Source: Olsenella uli DSM 7084 (GTDB taxonomy: Bacteria > Actinomycetota > Coriobacteriia > Coriobacteriales > Atopobiaceae). Taken from it: DNA of 64,000 nt. Below the pieces are notes generated by a model, which saw only the letters and a program-made list of their open reading frames with translations, made no database searches and was not told where the DNA came from. The position numbers and the translations under genes are program-made. Positions 35,410 to 45,010 of this stretch are shown here, in pieces (position 1 is the first letter of the stretch; each line of letters opens with the position of its first letter). The stretch lies in the NCBI RefSeq assembly GCF_000143845.1, contig NC_014363.1:1783186-1847185 (forward strand). The letters are read 5' to 3'.

Positions 35410-35701
35410 CGCCCCTCCCTTTAGGACGGCGCTCCCGTTAGAAGACACGAACCCATTTAGGATGCCACATTACTTGCCAGGCTGCTTGCCAGACGGCACG
35501 TTTCCCAGGGACGAGTGGGAAAGGAAGAATCAAGGGGAGGCCGGGGGGCGTTTGGGGGGTTCGGGCACGCCAAGCCCACGGCAGGCTATTGGGATAGCAT
35601 TTGATTCAAAAAGTTGCCCAGGCATCCGCTTTGCGCCTGTCGCGGGATGACAGGGGAAGGACTGTGGGTTTCGCACCCAAAACCAGCACCGATGCGACCC
35701 A

Positions 35702-35744
35702 TGGCAGGGGGAGGCGCCGCATCACGCGGCGCCTCCCCCTGCCA
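35702..35744 (-). terminator. Perfect 19-bp hairpin downstream of rplQ
   Basis: TGGCAGGGGGAGGCGCCGC (35702-35720), loop ATCAC, then the exact complement (35726-35744). It lies 164 bp after the rplQ stop and ahead of the ecf module, and should end the alpha-operon transcript. No T-run follows. The rest of the 498 bp between ecfA1A2 and rplQ shows no gene; a smaller hairpin, GGGTTTCGCACCC, is near 35667. Confidence 0.65.
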
Positions 35745-35907
35745 CAAGCTAGTTGTCTGACGGATAGCAGACGGTCGAAGGCCGGCACGGGACTGACGGC
35801 CATGCATCCGGCCGCCTCCCCGCCCGCTCGAACGACGCCGACACCCGGACGTGCACCACCCGTACACCGTTCGTGCGCCATCCGAGCTCGTCCGTCTGCC
35901 GCTCGGC

Positions 35908-36435
35908 CTACTCCTCGGTAGTGGCCTCGGCAGACTCGCCGGACTCGGCGGATGTGGTGGCCTCAGCGGGCTCGTTGGCATCGCCGGCAGGCTCGGCAGC
36001 CTTCTCGGCCTTCTCGACCTTCTCGACCCTGGCGACCTTCTTGACGGAGGTCTTGGGGGCCTTGGAGGCGACCGGCTCGGTCACGAGCTCGATGATGACA
36101 ACCTCGGCGGCGTCGCCCTTGCGGGGGCCGAGCTTCATGATGCGGGTGTAGCCGCCGCTGCGGTCCGCCCACATGCCCTGCGCGGCCTTGTCGAAGACCT
36201 CGCGTACGACCTCCTTGTCGCCAACCTTGGCGATGGCGAGGCGACGGGAGTGGATGTCGCCCTTCTTGGCCCAGGTGATGACCTTGTCGACGTCAGGACG
36301 GATGGCCTTGGCGCGGACATCGAGGGTCTTGATGCGGTCGTTGGCGAGAAGGGAGGCGACAAGGTTCTTCTTCATTGCCCTGGTATGAGAGGCATCGGTG
36401 CCGAGCTTCATACCCTTCTTCTTGTTGTGTCTCAT
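35908..36435 (-). CDS. rplQ: Ribosomal protein L17 with acidic C-terminal extension
   Basis: Large-subunit protein L17. The first 115 residues match the family (MRHNKKKGMKLGTDASHTRA, LLANDRIKT, GGYTRI and a terminal ELV). The protein continues for about 60 residues of Lys/Ala/Glu/Ser repeats (KVARVEKVEKAEKAAEPAG and a Thr/Ser/Glu-rich end), giving 175 residues in place of the usual 115-130. The tail is probably disordered. It is the last ribosomal gene of the alpha operon, 37 bp after rpoA. Confidence 0.96.
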   Translation of the reverse strand: MRHNKKKGMKLGTDASHTRAMKKNLVASLLANDRIKTLDVRAKAIRPDVDKVITWAKKGDIHSRRLAIAKVGDKEVVREVFDKAAQGMWADRSGGYTRIMKLGPRKGDAAEVVIIELVTEPVASKAPKTSVKKVARVEKVEKAEKAAEPAGDANEPAEATTSAESGESAEATTEE

Positions 36436-36472
36436 GGTCTAGCTACTCCTCAGTGAAACTGTGCGACTTGTC

Positions 36473-37414
36473 CTAGGCCTTGAGGCCAAGACCCATGGTC
36501 TCGAGCTTGTCCTTGACTTCCTCGATGGACTTGACGCCAAAGTTGCGGATGTTCAGCAGATCGTTCTCGGAGAACTCGACGAGCTGGCGGACCGAGTGGA
36601 TGCCGGCGCGCTTGAGGCAGTTATAGGAGCGGACGGAGAGGTCCAGGTCCTCGATCTGCTTGTCGAGCTCGGTGTTATCCTCCTCGACGCCCGTGGCGAA
36701 GATGGAGGCGTCCTCGACGGGCTCCTCCTCGTCAGCCAGGGCCATGAAGGCGCTCATGTGCTGGTTGACGATGTTGGCGGCGTCGACCACGGCATCGCGC
36801 GGGGTGATGGAGCCGTCGGTCTCGACCTCGAGGACGAGGCGGTCGTAGTTGGTGTGCTGCCCCACGCGGCAGGGCTCGACGGCCTTGGCGCAACGACGCA
36901 CCGGGGAGTACAGCGAGTCGACGTGGATGATCCCGATGGGATCGCCGTCGCGCTCGTTGTCGTCGCCGGCGACGTAGCCGCGACCGGTGCCGATGCGCAT
37001 CTGCATGGAGAGGTGCGCGCCCTCGCCCAGGGTGCAGATGACCTGATCCTCGTTCACGAGCTCGAACTCGGCGGGGACCTTGAAGTCGCCGCCGGTGACG
37101 GTGCAGGGGCCGTCGATTGAGATCGAGGCGGTGGCCTCGTCGCCCGTGCCCATGGAACGGAACACGAGCCCCTTGACGTTCAGCACGATGTCGGTGACGT
37201 CCTCGTAGACGCCCTCGACGGTGGTGAACTCATGCTGCACGCCATCGATCTGGATGGCCTCGACGGCAGCGCCCTCGAGGGAGGACAGCAGCACGCGACG
37301 CAGGGAGTTCCCGAGCGTGTCGCCATAGCCGCGCTCCAGCGGCTCCGCGCTGACGCGGGCGAGGTTCTCGGAGATCTCCTCCACGGAAACCTGCGGTCGG
37401 ATGAATTCGGACAT
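36473..37414 (-). CDS. rpoA: RNA polymerase alpha subunit
   Basis: The 313-residue subunit nucleates RNA polymerase assembly and contacts UP elements. The N-terminal domain shows EPLERGYGDTLGNSLRRVLL and VEGVYEDVTDIVLNVK. The C-terminal domain shows LDLSVRSYNCLKRAGI and NFGVKSIEEVKDKL. An acidic linker (EEEPVEDAS) joins them. It lies in the usual rpsD-rpoA-rplQ order and AGGAGG precedes the ATG. Confidence 0.98.
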   Translation of the reverse strand: MSEFIRPQVSVEEISENLARVSAEPLERGYGDTLGNSLRRVLLSSLEGAAVEAIQIDGVQHEFTTVEGVYEDVTDIVLNVKGLVFRSMGTGDEATASISIDGPCTVTGGDFKVPAEFELVNEDQVICTLGEGAHLSMQMRIGTGRGYVAGDDNERDGDPIGIIHVDSLYSPVRRCAKAVEPCRVGQHTNYDRLVLEVETDGSITPRDAVVDAANIVNQHMSAFMALADEEEPVEDASIFATGVEEDNTELDKQIEDLDLSVRSYNCLKRAGIHSVRQLVEFSENDLLNIRNFGVKSIEEVKDKLETMGLGLKA

Positions 37415-37439
37415 GAAAGCCTCCTCCTACCGTTCCGAC

Positions 37440-38033
37440 TTACTTGGAGTAGAGCTCGACGATGAGCTGGGCGTCGATGTCGAGGTCGATCTGGTCGCGA
37501 ACGGGGGTCTGGAGGACGGTGCCCTGAAGCTTCTCGATGTCGACCTCAAGCCATGCGGGAACGGCCATGTGCTCGGAGGAGATCAGGGCCTCCTTGATGG
37601 GGAGGAGGTCCTTGGCCTTGGGGGCCACGGCGACGACATCGCCGGCCTTGACCTGGTAGGAGGGAATGTCCACGCGACGGCCGTTCACGGTGATGTGGCC
37701 GTGGCGGACGGTCTGGCGGGCCTCCTTGCGGGTGCGGGCGAAGCCGAGACGGAACACGACGTTGTCGAGACGGGTCTCGAGGATGCTCATCAGGTTGTCG
37801 CCCGCGATGCCGTCGCGCTTCATGGCCTTCTCGTAGTAGCCACGGAACTGCTTCTCGAGGACGCCGTAGATGAACTTGGCCTTCTGCTTCTCGCGAAGCT
37901 GGATGCCATATTCGCTCTCCTGGCGACGACGGCGGCGGATCTCGCGCTTGGACTTCTTGTTGATGCCCATGACGATCGGGTCGATGTCAAGCTGGCGGCA
38001 CCTCTTAAGGACAGGGGTCCTATCAATTGCCAT
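37440..38033 (-). CDS. rpsD: Ribosomal protein S4
   Basis: Primary 16S rRNA-binding protein of the small subunit. The 197-residue sequence has LREKQKAKFIYGVLEKQFRGYYEKA and the S4 RNA-binding domain (LETRLDNVVFRLGFARTRKEARQTV, HITVNGRRVDIPSY). It is the short form with a single Cys, so it lacks the zinc site of the long form. In many bacteria S4 represses its own operon by binding the leader; no such leader was identified here. Confidence 0.98.
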   Translation of the reverse strand: MAIDRTPVLKRCRQLDIDPIVMGINKKSKREIRRRRRQESEYGIQLREKQKAKFIYGVLEKQFRGYYEKAMKRDGIAGDNLMSILETRLDNVVFRLGFARTRKEARQTVRHGHITVNGRRVDIPSYQVKAGDVVAVAPKAKDLLPIKEALISSEHMAVPAWLEVDIEKLQGTVLQTPVRDQIDLDIDAQLIVELYSK

Positions 38034-38050
38034 TGTTCTGTCCTTCCCTA

Positions 38051-38452
38051 CTAGTTACGACGACGCTTCTTGGGGCGGCAGCCGTTGTGGGCGATGGGGG
38101 TCTTGTCCTGGATGCCGGAGACCTCGAGGCCGGCGGCCTGGAGGGAGCGGACCGCAGTCTCGCGGCCGGAGCCGGGACCCTTCACAAACACGACGACCTT
38201 GTGCAGTCCGTGCTCCATCGCGGCCTTGGCGCAAGCCTCCGCTGCGACCTGGGCGGCAAACGGGGTGGACTTACGGGAGCCCTTGAAGCCGACGGTGCCA
38301 CCAGACTGCCAGGCGATGACGTTGCCCTGCGGGTCGGTGATGGAGATGATCGTGTTGTTGAACGTGCTCTTGATGTGGGCCTGACCCACGGCGATGTTCT
38401 TGCGCTCAGCGCGGCGGACGTGCTGGGTGCGCTGGTTCTTCTTCTGTGGCAT
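38051..38452 (-). CDS. rpsK: Ribosomal protein S11
   Basis: Small-subunit platform protein of 133 residues. Recognised by [20 protein letters not shown], the loop with [14 protein letters not shown] and the C-terminal [10 protein letters not shown]. It lies 12 bp after rpsM and 17 bp before rpsD, in normal order. Confidence 0.98.
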   Translation of the reverse strand: MPQKKNQRTQHVRRAERKNIAVGQAHIKSTFNNTIISITDPQGNVIAWQSGGTVGFKGSRKSTPFAAQVAAEACAKAAMEHGLHKVVVFVKGPGSGRETAVRSLQAAGLEVSGIQDKTPIAHNGCRPKKRRRN

Positions 38453-38464
38453 GGTCTACTCTCC

Positions 38465-38836
38465 CTAGCGGCTCTTCCTGGCACCGATCTGACGCTTCTT
38501 GCCCTTGCGGGTGCGAGCGTTGGTGTGGGTGCGCTGACCGTGGACAGGGAGTCCCTTGCGGTGACGGAGACCGCGGTAGCAGCCAATCTCCATCAGGCGG
38601 GCGACGTTCTGGCGGACCTCGCGGCGAAGGTCGCCCTCGGTGGTGAAGTTCGCGTCGATGTAGTCGCGGATCTTCGTCACCTCGTCCTCGGTGAGGTCCT
38701 TGACGCGGGTGTCGGGGTTCACGCCGGTCTCGGCGCAGACCTTGGTGGCGCTGGTCTGACCGATGCCGTACAGGTAAGTAAGACCGACCTCAACGCGCTT
38801 CTCGCGCGGCAGGTCGACGCCGTTGATACGTGCCAA
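38465..38836 (-). CDS. rpsM: Ribosomal protein S13
   Basis: Small-subunit head protein of 123 residues that contacts the P-site tRNA and L5. Starts [20 protein letters not shown], has the helix-hairpin-helix [11 protein letters not shown] and the basic tail [23 protein letters not shown] lies before the ATG. It follows rpmJ by 15 bp. Confidence 0.98.
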   Translation of the reverse strand: MARINGVDLPREKRVEVGLTYLYGIGQTSATKVCAETGVNPDTRVKDLTEDEVTKIRDYIDANFTTEGDLRREVRQNVARLMEIGCYRGLRHRKGLPVHGQRTHTNARTRKGKKRQIGARKSR

Positions 38837-38851
38837 CTTCGAGCTCCTCTC

Positions 38852-38965
38852 TTAGCCCTGACGCTGCTTGTGGCGAGGGTTCTCGCAAATCACGTAAACC
38901 TTGCCGTGGCGACGGATGATCTTGCACTTGTCGCACATCTTCTTGACCGAAGGGCGTACCTTCAT
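38852..38965 (-). CDS. rpmJ: Ribosomal protein L36 (zinc-binding form)
   Basis: A 37-residue protein, [20 protein letters not shown] continuing to RHKQRQG. Cys11, Cys14, Cys27 and His32 form the zinc-ribbon of the C+ type. GGAAGGAAT precedes the ATG. It lies between infA and rpsM, as is usual. Confidence 0.97.
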   Translation of the reverse strand: MKVRPSVKKMCDKCKIIRRHGKVYVICENPRHKQRQG

Positions 38966-39090
38966 TTGCGATTCCTTCCGGTAGTGCTGTCACGAACTGG
39001 TGGTGCTTCAACCGGCGCTCCCAGGTGGTGCTGGCGCGCCTTATCTACTCGCCCAGCCGCAGGCGTGAATATCCGGCTGAGAGCCGCGGG

Positions 39091-39309
39091 CTACTTGTAG
39101 CGATAGGTGATGCGTCCCCTGGTGAGGTCATACGGGGAGATCTCCACGACGACCCTGTCCCCGGGGAGGATGCGGATGTAGTTCATGCGGATCTTGCCCG
39201 AGATGGTGCACAGGATGGTCTTGCCGTTCTCGAGCTCGACGTTGAACATTGCGTTGGGAAGGGGCTCGACGACCTTTCCTTCCAGCTCAATACCGTCTTG
39301 CTTGCTCAC
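39091..39309 (-). CDS. infA: Translation initiation factor IF-1
   Basis: IF-1 occupies the ribosomal A site during initiation. The 72-residue protein is a single OB fold: [29 protein letters not shown], then [20 protein letters not shown] and [17 protein letters not shown] at 39309 aligns with the usual family start; a GTG nine codons earlier (39336) is also open but would add residues the family lacks. An ATCATA sequence at 39348-39353 (TATGAT on the coding strand) could be a -10 box between map and infA. Confidence 0.95.
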   Translation of the reverse strand: MSKQDGIELEGKVVEPLPNAMFNVELENGKTILCTISGKIRMNYIRILPGDRVVVEISPYDLTRGRITYRYK

Positions 39310-39427
39310 CTTGCCTACTTTCTCCCCACGAGTCACAGCGACTGAATATCATACATAAATCCACACATCTCCCGAGTCGATGCACGGATAACACACAAGC
39401 GATGCGTGCCTCAGCCGCAGCTCCCGA

Positions 39428-40216
39428 CTACTTTTCGCCACCCTGAAGGGGACACCAGGGCCCCTCGTCGTCAGACGTGAGGATGACGGGGCCATCCTTG
39501 GTGACGGCGACGGTGTTCTCGTAGTGCGCGGCCTGCAGCCCATCGTCGGTAACGACCGTCCAGCCATTGCTCAGCGTGTGGTTCTCGTAGGACCCGAGCG
39601 TGATCATGGGCTCGATGGCGATGACCATGCCCGCCTGCAGGCGGACGCCGCGACCCCTCTTGCCGTAGTTGGCGACGTTGGGATCCTCGTGCATGACGTG
39701 GCCGACGCCATGGCCCACGTACTCGCGGACGACGCCGTAGCCGTTCGTCTCGGCAAGCTCCTGGACGGCGTGGCCGATGTCGCCCAGGTGGTTGCCGGGC
39801 ACGGCCTGCTCGATGCCGGCCCTGAGGCAATCGCGTGTGACCTCGCAAAGCCCCCTGACCTCGTCGGGAACGCAGCCGACATAGAAGGTCCAGGCGTTGT
39901 CGCCCACCCAACCGGCGTAGGTGGCGCCCGTGTCGATGGATATGATGTCGCCGTCGCTCAGGAACACCTCGGGCGACGGGATGCCGTGGACGATCTGCTC
40001 GTTGACCGAGGAGCAGACGCTACCGGGAAAACCGCCATAGCCCTTGAAGGTGGGGGTGGCGCCGTGCAGGCGAATGAAGCCCTCCACGGCGGCATCGATC
40101 TCGCGGGTGGAGACTCCCGGACGCACAAGGGAGCCTGCCAGGCGAAGCGCAGACTTCGAGATGCCGCCCGCCTGCTTCATCTGCTCGATCTCTTCGGGGG
40201 TCTTGATGTGGATCAT
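39428..40216 (-). CDS. map: Methionine aminopeptidase, type I
   Basis: Removes the initiator methionine from nascent proteins. The 262-residue protein has the pita-bread fold with metal ligands in ISIDTGATYAGWVGDNAWTF (two Asp), GHGVGHVMHEDP (His), VIAIEPMI (Glu) and AHYENTVAVT (Glu). Its ATG overlaps the adk stop (ATGA), so translation is coupled. Confidence 0.97.
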   Translation of the reverse strand: MIHIKTPEEIEQMKQAGGISKSALRLAGSLVRPGVSTREIDAAVEGFIRLHGATPTFKGYGGFPGSVCSSVNEQIVHGIPSPEVFLSDGDIISIDTGATYAGWVGDNAWTFYVGCVPDEVRGLCEVTRDCLRAGIEQAVPGNHLGDIGHAVQELAETNGYGVVREYVGHGVGHVMHEDPNVANYGKRGRGVRLQAGMVIAIEPMITLGSYENHTLSNGWTVVTDDGLQAAHYENTVAVTKDGPVILTSDDEGPWCPLQGGEK

Positions 40217-40839
40217 AGGCTCAGAAGCTCCTTGACGTCTGCGTAGACCTCATCGGCCGGACGATCGCCGTCAACCCGCCTCAGCATTCCGCGCTCGTCG
40301 TAGTACTGGGCGAGCGGCGCGGTCTGCCCCTGGTAGACGTCGAGGCGCCTCTTGATGGTCTCGGGCCTGTCGTCGTCGCGCTGGTACATCTCCCCGCCGC
40401 AGCGAGGGCACGCGTCCGCAGCGGCACCCGCCGTGTAGCCGCAGTCCCTGCAGGTGCGCCGCGAGCTCAGGCGATCGACGATGACCTGTGGCGCAACGTC
40501 GACGAGGAGCGCGACGTCGAGCGCGACGCCTGCGGCCTCGAGCGCGGCGTCGAGCGCGACGGCCTGATCGGTGTTGCGGGGAAAGCCGTCGAGGATGAAG
40601 CCGCGCCTGGCATCGTCCTGGCCGAGGCGCTCCTTGACCAGGCCGATAACGAGCCGGTCGGGTACGAGCTGGCCCGCATCCATGTAGACCTTGGCCTGGA
40701 CGCCCAGCTCGCTTCGGGCCTTGACGGCGGCACGGAGCAGGTCTCCCGTGGAGATGTGCGCGACGCCGTAGTCGGCGACGAGCCTCTGGGCCTGCGTGCC
40801 CTTGCCTGCGCCGGGCGCGCCGAGAAGAACGATGTTCAT
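40213..40839 (-). CDS. adk: Adenylate kinase
   Basis: Interconverts ATP, ADP and AMP. The 208-residue protein starts MNIVLLGAPGAGKGTQAQRL (P-loop), has ISTGDLLRAAV (AMP site) and GFILDGFPRNTDQA. It is the long-lid form with a zinc-type Cys4 lid, CRDCGY and CPRCGGEMYQRDDD. ATG 40839 is chosen because GGAAAGGTGGG lies upstream and the P-loop starts at the correct distance. A promoter and the secY terminator separate it from secY. Confidence 0.97.
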   Translation of the reverse strand: MNIVLLGAPGAGKGTQAQRLVADYGVAHISTGDLLRAAVKARSELGVQAKVYMDAGQLVPDRLVIGLVKERLGQDDARRGFILDGFPRNTDQAVALDAALEAAGVALDVALLVDVAPQVIVDRLSSRRTCRDCGYTAGAAADACPRCGGEMYQRDDDRPETIKRRLDVYQGQTAPLAQYYDERGMLRRVDGDRPADEVYADVKELLSL

Positions 40840-40903
40840 GCGACTGACCCACCTTTCCAATCCGAGGTCGTGCGTGCCGTCGCCGGCACGGGGCAACAGC
40901 TAA

Positions 40904-40931
40904 AGTCTAGTCTCGATGCCGGCCATTTGCA
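40904..40931 (-). promoter_or_regulatory. Candidate promoter of adk-map
   Basis: On the minus strand TGCAAA (40926-40931) and TAGACT (40904-40909) are 16 bp apart, just downstream of the secY terminator hairpin. This would let adk through rplQ be transcribed separately from the spc genes. Confidence 0.35.
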
Positions 40932-40986
40932 GTCGGGGTGGGAAAATATTGCGCCCGAACGGCCCGCCGGGCACCAGAACGCCAAA

Positions 40987-41010
40987 GACGGGACCCCGAA
41001 GGGTCCCGTC
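40987..41010 (-). terminator. Intrinsic terminator after secY
   Basis: On the minus strand GACGGGACCC (41010-41001), loop TTCG, GGGTCCCGTC (40996-40987), then TTTGG. The 10-bp perfect stem with a UUCG-type tetraloop lies 56 bp after the secY stop and separates the spc genes from adk-map. Confidence 0.75.
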
Positions 41011-41066
41011 AGACGACGCTCGCATGTGACGCGCCGGCACGGGACGCGACCGGAAGCCGCATGGGC

Positions 41067-42347
41067 CTACTTGAAGAACCCCTCGTAGTTGTGCATCTTG
41101 AGCTGCGACTCGAGCTGCGAGATGGTATCCATCGCGACACCGACCATGATCAGGACCGATGTGCCGCCAAAGGCCTGCAGGAGGCTGTTGCCCGTGAGGG
41201 CGAACAGGATCGACGGAACGACCGCGATGGCCGCCATGAAGAGCGCGCCCGGGAGCGTGATGTGGTCCAGGACGCCCTTGATGTAAGCTGCAGTGGGGCC
41301 GCCAGGTCGGACGCCCGGGATGAAGCCGCCGGACTTCCTCAGCTGGTCCGAGGTCTCCTCGGGGTTGAACACCATGGCGGTGTAGAAGTACGCGAAGAAG
41401 ACGATCAGGACGACGGAGAGGATCCAGTTGACCCAACCGGAGGAGAGCGCGTTCGCGAAGGCCTGGATCCAGCCCACATTGGGGAAGAACACGGCAAGCT
41501 GGGCCGGCAGGTACAGGATCGCGGAGGCGAAGATGATGGGCACGACGCCCGCCGTGTTGACCTTGATCGGCAGGTAGGTGGACTGCCCGCCCATGACCTT
41601 GCGGCCCACGACCCTCTTGGCGTACTGCACCGGGATGCGACGCTGGCCACGCTCGATGTAGACGATGACGGGGATGATGGCGAAGATCACCAGGAGCGTG
41701 AGGGCCGTCATGATGGTCCCGGCCGAAGACGTGTTGACCGAGGAGATCAGCGCGGAGGGCAGACCGGCCATGATGTTAGCGAAGATGATGAGGGACATGC
41801 CGTTGCCGACGCCGCGCTGGGTGATGACCTCGCCCAGCCACATGATGATGATGGCACCGGTCACGAGGACCCCCACGATGATGATGTCCTCTATGGCCTC
41901 GGGGAAGCCCATCTGCGAGAAGTTGATGCCATAGCTCTTGAAGAGGAACAGGTAGCCGATGGCGTTGATGAGGGCCAGCACGATCGTGAGATAGCGCGTG
42001 TACTGGGTGATCTTGCGCTGGCCGGACTCGCCCTCCTTGGCAAGCTCGCCCAGCGAGGGGATCACGGCCTGCATCATCTGCAGGATGATCTGCGCGGTGA
42101 TGTACGGCATGATGCCCAGGCTGAACACCGAGACACGCGAAAGCGCGCCACCGGAGAACAGGTTGAGCACCGCGATGGCGCCGCTGCTGGCAGAGGCCGC
42201 CGAGAACGCCTCGAGCATGCGCGCGAACGGCACGCCCGGGGCGGGCAGGTAGGCGCCAAAGCGGTAGAGGGCCAAGATCGCGATGCTGACGAGGATCTTG
42301 TTCCTCAGCTCCGGAATGCGGAACGCGTTAGCGATTCCCTTTAGCAC
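41067..42347 (-). CDS. secY: Preprotein translocase subunit SecY
   Basis: Channel subunit of the Sec translocon, 426 residues with ten membrane segments. Recognised by [35 protein letters not shown] (plug region), the cytoplasmic loop with [10 protein letters not shown] and [11 protein letters not shown]. Its start overlaps the rplO stop by seven bases. The serpin, adhesin and lipoproteins of this window would all use this channel. Confidence 0.98.
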   Translation of the reverse strand: MLKGIANAFRIPELRNKILVSIAILALYRFGAYLPAPGVPFARMLEAFSAASASSGAIAVLNLFSGGALSRVSVFSLGIMPYITAQIILQMMQAVIPSLGELAKEGESGQRKITQYTRYLTIVLALINAIGYLFLFKSYGINFSQMGFPEAIEDIIIVGVLVTGAIIIMWLGEVITQRGVGNGMSLIIFANIMAGLPSALISSVNTSSAGTIMTALTLLVIFAIIPVIVYIERGQRRIPVQYAKRVVGRKVMGGQSTYLPIKVNTAGVVPIIFASAILYLPAQLAVFFPNVGWIQAFANALSSGWVNWILSVVLIVFFAYFYTAMVFNPEETSDQLRKSGGFIPGVRPGGPTAAYIKGVLDHITLPGALFMAAIAVVPSILFALTGNSLLQAFGGTSVLIMVGVAMDTISQLESQLKMHNYEGFFK

Positions 42348-42787
42348 TCCTCGATCCTTCCTCCGACCGCCTCGATCTTTGCCTTGGCAGAGGCGGAGAC
42401 CTTGTCGACCTTGACGGTGAGCTTCTTGGTGAGCTCGCCGTCGCCCAGAACCTTGACGGGGATGTAGTCGTGCTTGATGACGCCCTTGGCCTTGAGGGTC
42501 TCGGCGTCGACCGTCTCGCCGTCGGCGTAGAGGATCTCGAGGCGGGAGACGTTCACGGGCGCGTACTCGACGCGGTTGTGGTTGGTGAAGCCGGGGAGCT
42601 TGGGCAGGCGCATCGCGAGCGGCTGCTGGCCGCCCTCGAAGCCGGCGCCCTTGCCGCCACCGGAGCGGGAGAGCTGGCCCTTGGTGCCGCGACCAGCAGT
42701 GGTGCCGTGGCCAGAGGAGTTGCCGCGGCCGATGCGCTTGCGGTTCTTCCTGGAACCCTCCGCAGGGCGAAGATCATTGAGCTGCAT
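42341..42787 (-). CDS. rplO: Ribosomal protein L15
   Basis: Large-subunit protein of 148 residues. It has the Gly-rich N-terminus [20 protein letters not shown] followed by [14 protein letters not shown], and the L15 motif region near the C-terminus. Spacing of 11 bp from rpmD and overlap with secY fit the spc order. Confidence 0.98.
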   Translation of the reverse strand: MQLNDLRPAEGSRKNRKRIGRGNSSGHGTTAGRGTKGQLSRSGGGKGAGFEGGQQPLAMRLPKLPGFTNHNRVEYAPVNVSRLEILYADGETVDAETLKAKGVIKHDYIPVKVLGDGELTKKLTVKVDKVSASAKAKIEAVGGRIEEC

Positions 42788-42798
42788 TTGGATGACTC

Positions 42799-42990
42799 CT
42801 AGTTCTCTTCAACCTCAACAAGGTGCTTGACCTTGAAGATCATTCCACGGACGCTCGGGTTGTCGGGGAGCACGGAGGTGTCACCGATCCTGCGGAGGCC
42901 CATGGCACGGCAGGTCAGCGTCTGGTCCTTCTTGACGGAAGCGACGGCGCTGCGGACGAGCTTGACGGTGAGCTTCTTCTCGTCTGCCAT
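42799..42990 (-). CDS. rpmD: Ribosomal protein L30
   Basis: A 63-residue protein, typical length for L30: [52 protein letters not shown]. It starts two bases after the rpsE stop. Confidence 0.97.
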   Translation of the reverse strand: MADEKKLTVKLVRSAVASVKKDQTLTCRAMGLRRIGDTSVLPDNPSVRGMIFKVKHLVEVEEN

Positions 42991-42992
42991 CG

Positions 42993-43514
42993 TTATGCCT
43001 CCTTCCCGCTGAACATCTCGGACACGGTGAGGCCACGACGCTCGGCGGAGTCCTCGGGGCTCGAGAGGGACTTGAGGCCCTCGGCTGCAGCCTTGATGAT
43101 GTTGAGTGCGTTATCCGTGCCCAGGGACTTCGAGAGGACGTTGTTGATGCCCGCAAGCTCGAAGAGGGGGCGGACGGGACCGCCGGCGATGACGCCGGTA
43201 CCCTCGAAGGCAGGCTTGATCAGGACGCGGCCCGCGCCGAAGTGGCCCTCGACGGCATGGGGGATGGAGCCATGCTCGGTGACGGGGACCTTGAACATGT
43301 TCTTCTTGGCGTCGTCGACTGCCTTCTGGATGGCCAGGGGCACCTCGGCGGACTTGCCGGTGCCGATGCCCACGTTGCCCTTGCCGTCGCCCACGACGAC
43401 GAGCGCGAGCAGGGACATGCGGCGACCGCCCTTGACGGTCTTGGACACACGGTGGATGTAGACTACGCGCTCCTGAAGATCGGAGTCATTCTGGCGCTTA
43501 CGATCACGTGGCAT
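42993..43514 (-). CDS. rpsE: Ribosomal protein S5
   Basis: Small-subunit protein of 173 residues at the mRNA entry site. It has the S5 motif HRVSKTVKGGRRMSLLALVV, GDGKGNVGIGTGKSAEVPLA and VLIKPAFEGTGVIAGGPVR. It lies 11 bp after rplR. Confidence 0.98.
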   Translation of the reverse strand: MPRDRKRQNDSDLQERVVYIHRVSKTVKGGRRMSLLALVVVGDGKGNVGIGTGKSAEVPLAIQKAVDDAKKNMFKVPVTEHGSIPHAVEGHFGAGRVLIKPAFEGTGVIAGGPVRPLFELAGINNVLSKSLGTDNALNIIKAAAEGLKSLSSPEDSAERRGLTVSEMFSGKEA

Positions 43515-43525
43515 TCAAATTCCTC

Positions 43526-43894
43526 CTAGAACTTCAGGCCCGCGCTGCGGGCACCGTCTGCCAGGGCCTGAACGCGGCCATGATAGATGCGGCCGCCGCG
43601 GTCGAAGGTGACCTCGGCGATGCCTGCGGCGAGCGCGCGCTCGGCGATGAGCTTGCCCACGAACTCGGCGGCCTCCTTGTTGGAGCCGACCTTGCCGAGG
43701 GCCCTGAACTCGGGGCTCAGGGTCGATGCCGCGCAGAGGGTGTTCGCCTGCGTGTCATCGACGAGCTGGGCGTAGATGTTTGCGTTGGTGCGGTGCACGG
43801 CGAGACGCGGACGCTCGGCGGTACCGGAGACCTTGGCGCGGACGCGACGCTTGCGGCGTGCGAGACCAGCGCGCTTAGCCTTGTTCTTGTTCAT
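43526..43894 (-). CDS. rplR: Ribosomal protein L18
   Basis: 5S rRNA-binding protein of 122 residues. It has a basic start ([20 protein letters not shown]), then [14 protein letters not shown] and [16 protein letters not shown] at the C-terminus. GGAGAAGG precedes the ATG. The 64-bp gap after rplF holds nothing notable. Confidence 0.98.
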   Translation of the reverse strand: MNKNKAKRAGLARRKRRVRAKVSGTAERPRLAVHRTNANIYAQLVDDTQANTLCAASTLSPEFRALGKVGSNKEAAEFVGKLIAERALAAGIAEVTFDRGGRIYHGRVQALADGARSAGLKF

Positions 43895-43958
43895 ACCTTC
43901 TCCTTTGACGCGCCACCACCTGACGGGGTGATGGTCTTCCTATCGGCCGACGAAGCTG

Positions 43959-44495
43959 CTACTTGGCGGCCTTGCCGAGCTTCCTGCGGATGTGCTCGCC
44001 CTCGTAGTGGATGCCCTTGCCCTTGTAGGGCTCGGGCGGGCGCTTGGAGCGGACCTCTGCGGCGACCTGGCCGACCCGCTCCTTGGAGATGCCCTTGACC
44101 ACGATGTGCGTGTTGTCGGGAACCTCGAAGCTGATCTGGTCGGGGCACTCGAAGATGACGGGGTGGGAGTAGCCCAGGGAGAGGTCGAGGTCCTTGCCCT
44201 TGAGCGCGGCACGGTAGCCGACACCGGTGAGCTCGAGCCTCTTCTCGAAGCCCTCGGAGACGCCCACGACCATGTTGTGGACGAGGGTGCGTGCCAGGCC
44301 CTGCTGGGCGTTGGACTCGGTGGACTCGTCGTTGCGGGTGACGAGGACCTCCTCGCCCTCCTGCTTGATGGTCACGAGCTCGGAGAAGGTGCGCTCCAGC
44401 TCGCCCTTGCTGCCCTTGACCTTGACGTTGGCACCGTCGATGGCCACGGTGACTCCAGCCGGAACCTGGACAGGCTTCTTACCGATACGAGACAT
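43959..44495 (-). CDS. rplF: Ribosomal protein L6
   Basis: Large-subunit protein of 178 residues, with two repeats. It starts MSRIGKKPVQVPAGVTVAID and contains NMVVGVSEGFEKRLELTGVG and the C-terminal PEPYKGKGIHYEGEHIRRK. Good GGAGG site ahead of the ATG. Canonical position after rpsH. Confidence 0.98.
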   Translation of the reverse strand: MSRIGKKPVQVPAGVTVAIDGANVKVKGSKGELERTFSELVTIKQEGEEVLVTRNDESTESNAQQGLARTLVHNMVVGVSEGFEKRLELTGVGYRAALKGKDLDLSLGYSHPVIFECPDQISFEVPDNTHIVVKGISKERVGQVAAEVRSKRPPEPYKGKGIHYEGEHIRRKLGKAAK

Positions 44496-44525
44496 TGTCT
44501 CCTCCTATCTTGATTCAGCCGAGAG

Positions 44526-44924
44526 TTACCAGATGTAGGCGATGACCTCGCCGCCGATGCCCAGCTTGCGAGCATCGCGGTCGCACATCATGCCCCTGGA
44601 GGTGGAGATCACGGCGGTGCCGAGGCCACCAAGGACGCGGGGAAGGTCCTCGGCGGAAGAGTAGATGCGCAGGCCGCACTTGGAGATGCGACGGATGCCG
44701 CGGATGACCTTGGCGCGCTTGGCACCGTACTTGAGGGTGACGTGGAGGGTCTTCTGGGGTTTGGTGTCCTCGACCTCGTACGCCGCGATGTAGCCCTCCT
44801 CGCAGAAGACGCGCGCGATCTCGGCCAGGACCTTGCTCGAGGGCATGGAGACCTCGGCCTTGCCGGCGGAGTTGGCGTTGCGGATGCGCGTCAGCATGTC
44901 TGCGATGGGATCAGTGACCTTCAT
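44526..44924 (-). CDS. rpsH: Ribosomal protein S8
   Basis: Primary 16S rRNA-binding protein of 132 residues: DPIADMLTRIRNANSAGKAE, RVLGGLGTAVISTSRGMM and the C-terminal GGEVIAYIW. S8 represses the spc operon in many bacteria by binding near rplE. No copy of that site was identified here. Start preceded by GGAGAAGGAAT. Confidence 0.98.
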   Translation of the reverse strand: MKVTDPIADMLTRIRNANSAGKAEVSMPSSKVLAEIARVFCEEGYIAAYEVEDTKPQKTLHVTLKYGAKRAKVIRGIRRISKCGLRIYSSAEDLPRVLGGLGTAVISTSRGMMCDRDARKLGIGGEVIAYIW

Positions 44925-45010
44925 TGATTCCTTCTCCTTCGTTAGTGATGAAACTGCGCGTACGGTTCGTTTGGGCCCGTGGCCCAGACGCCTTTACGCG
45001 AGAGCCCTGG

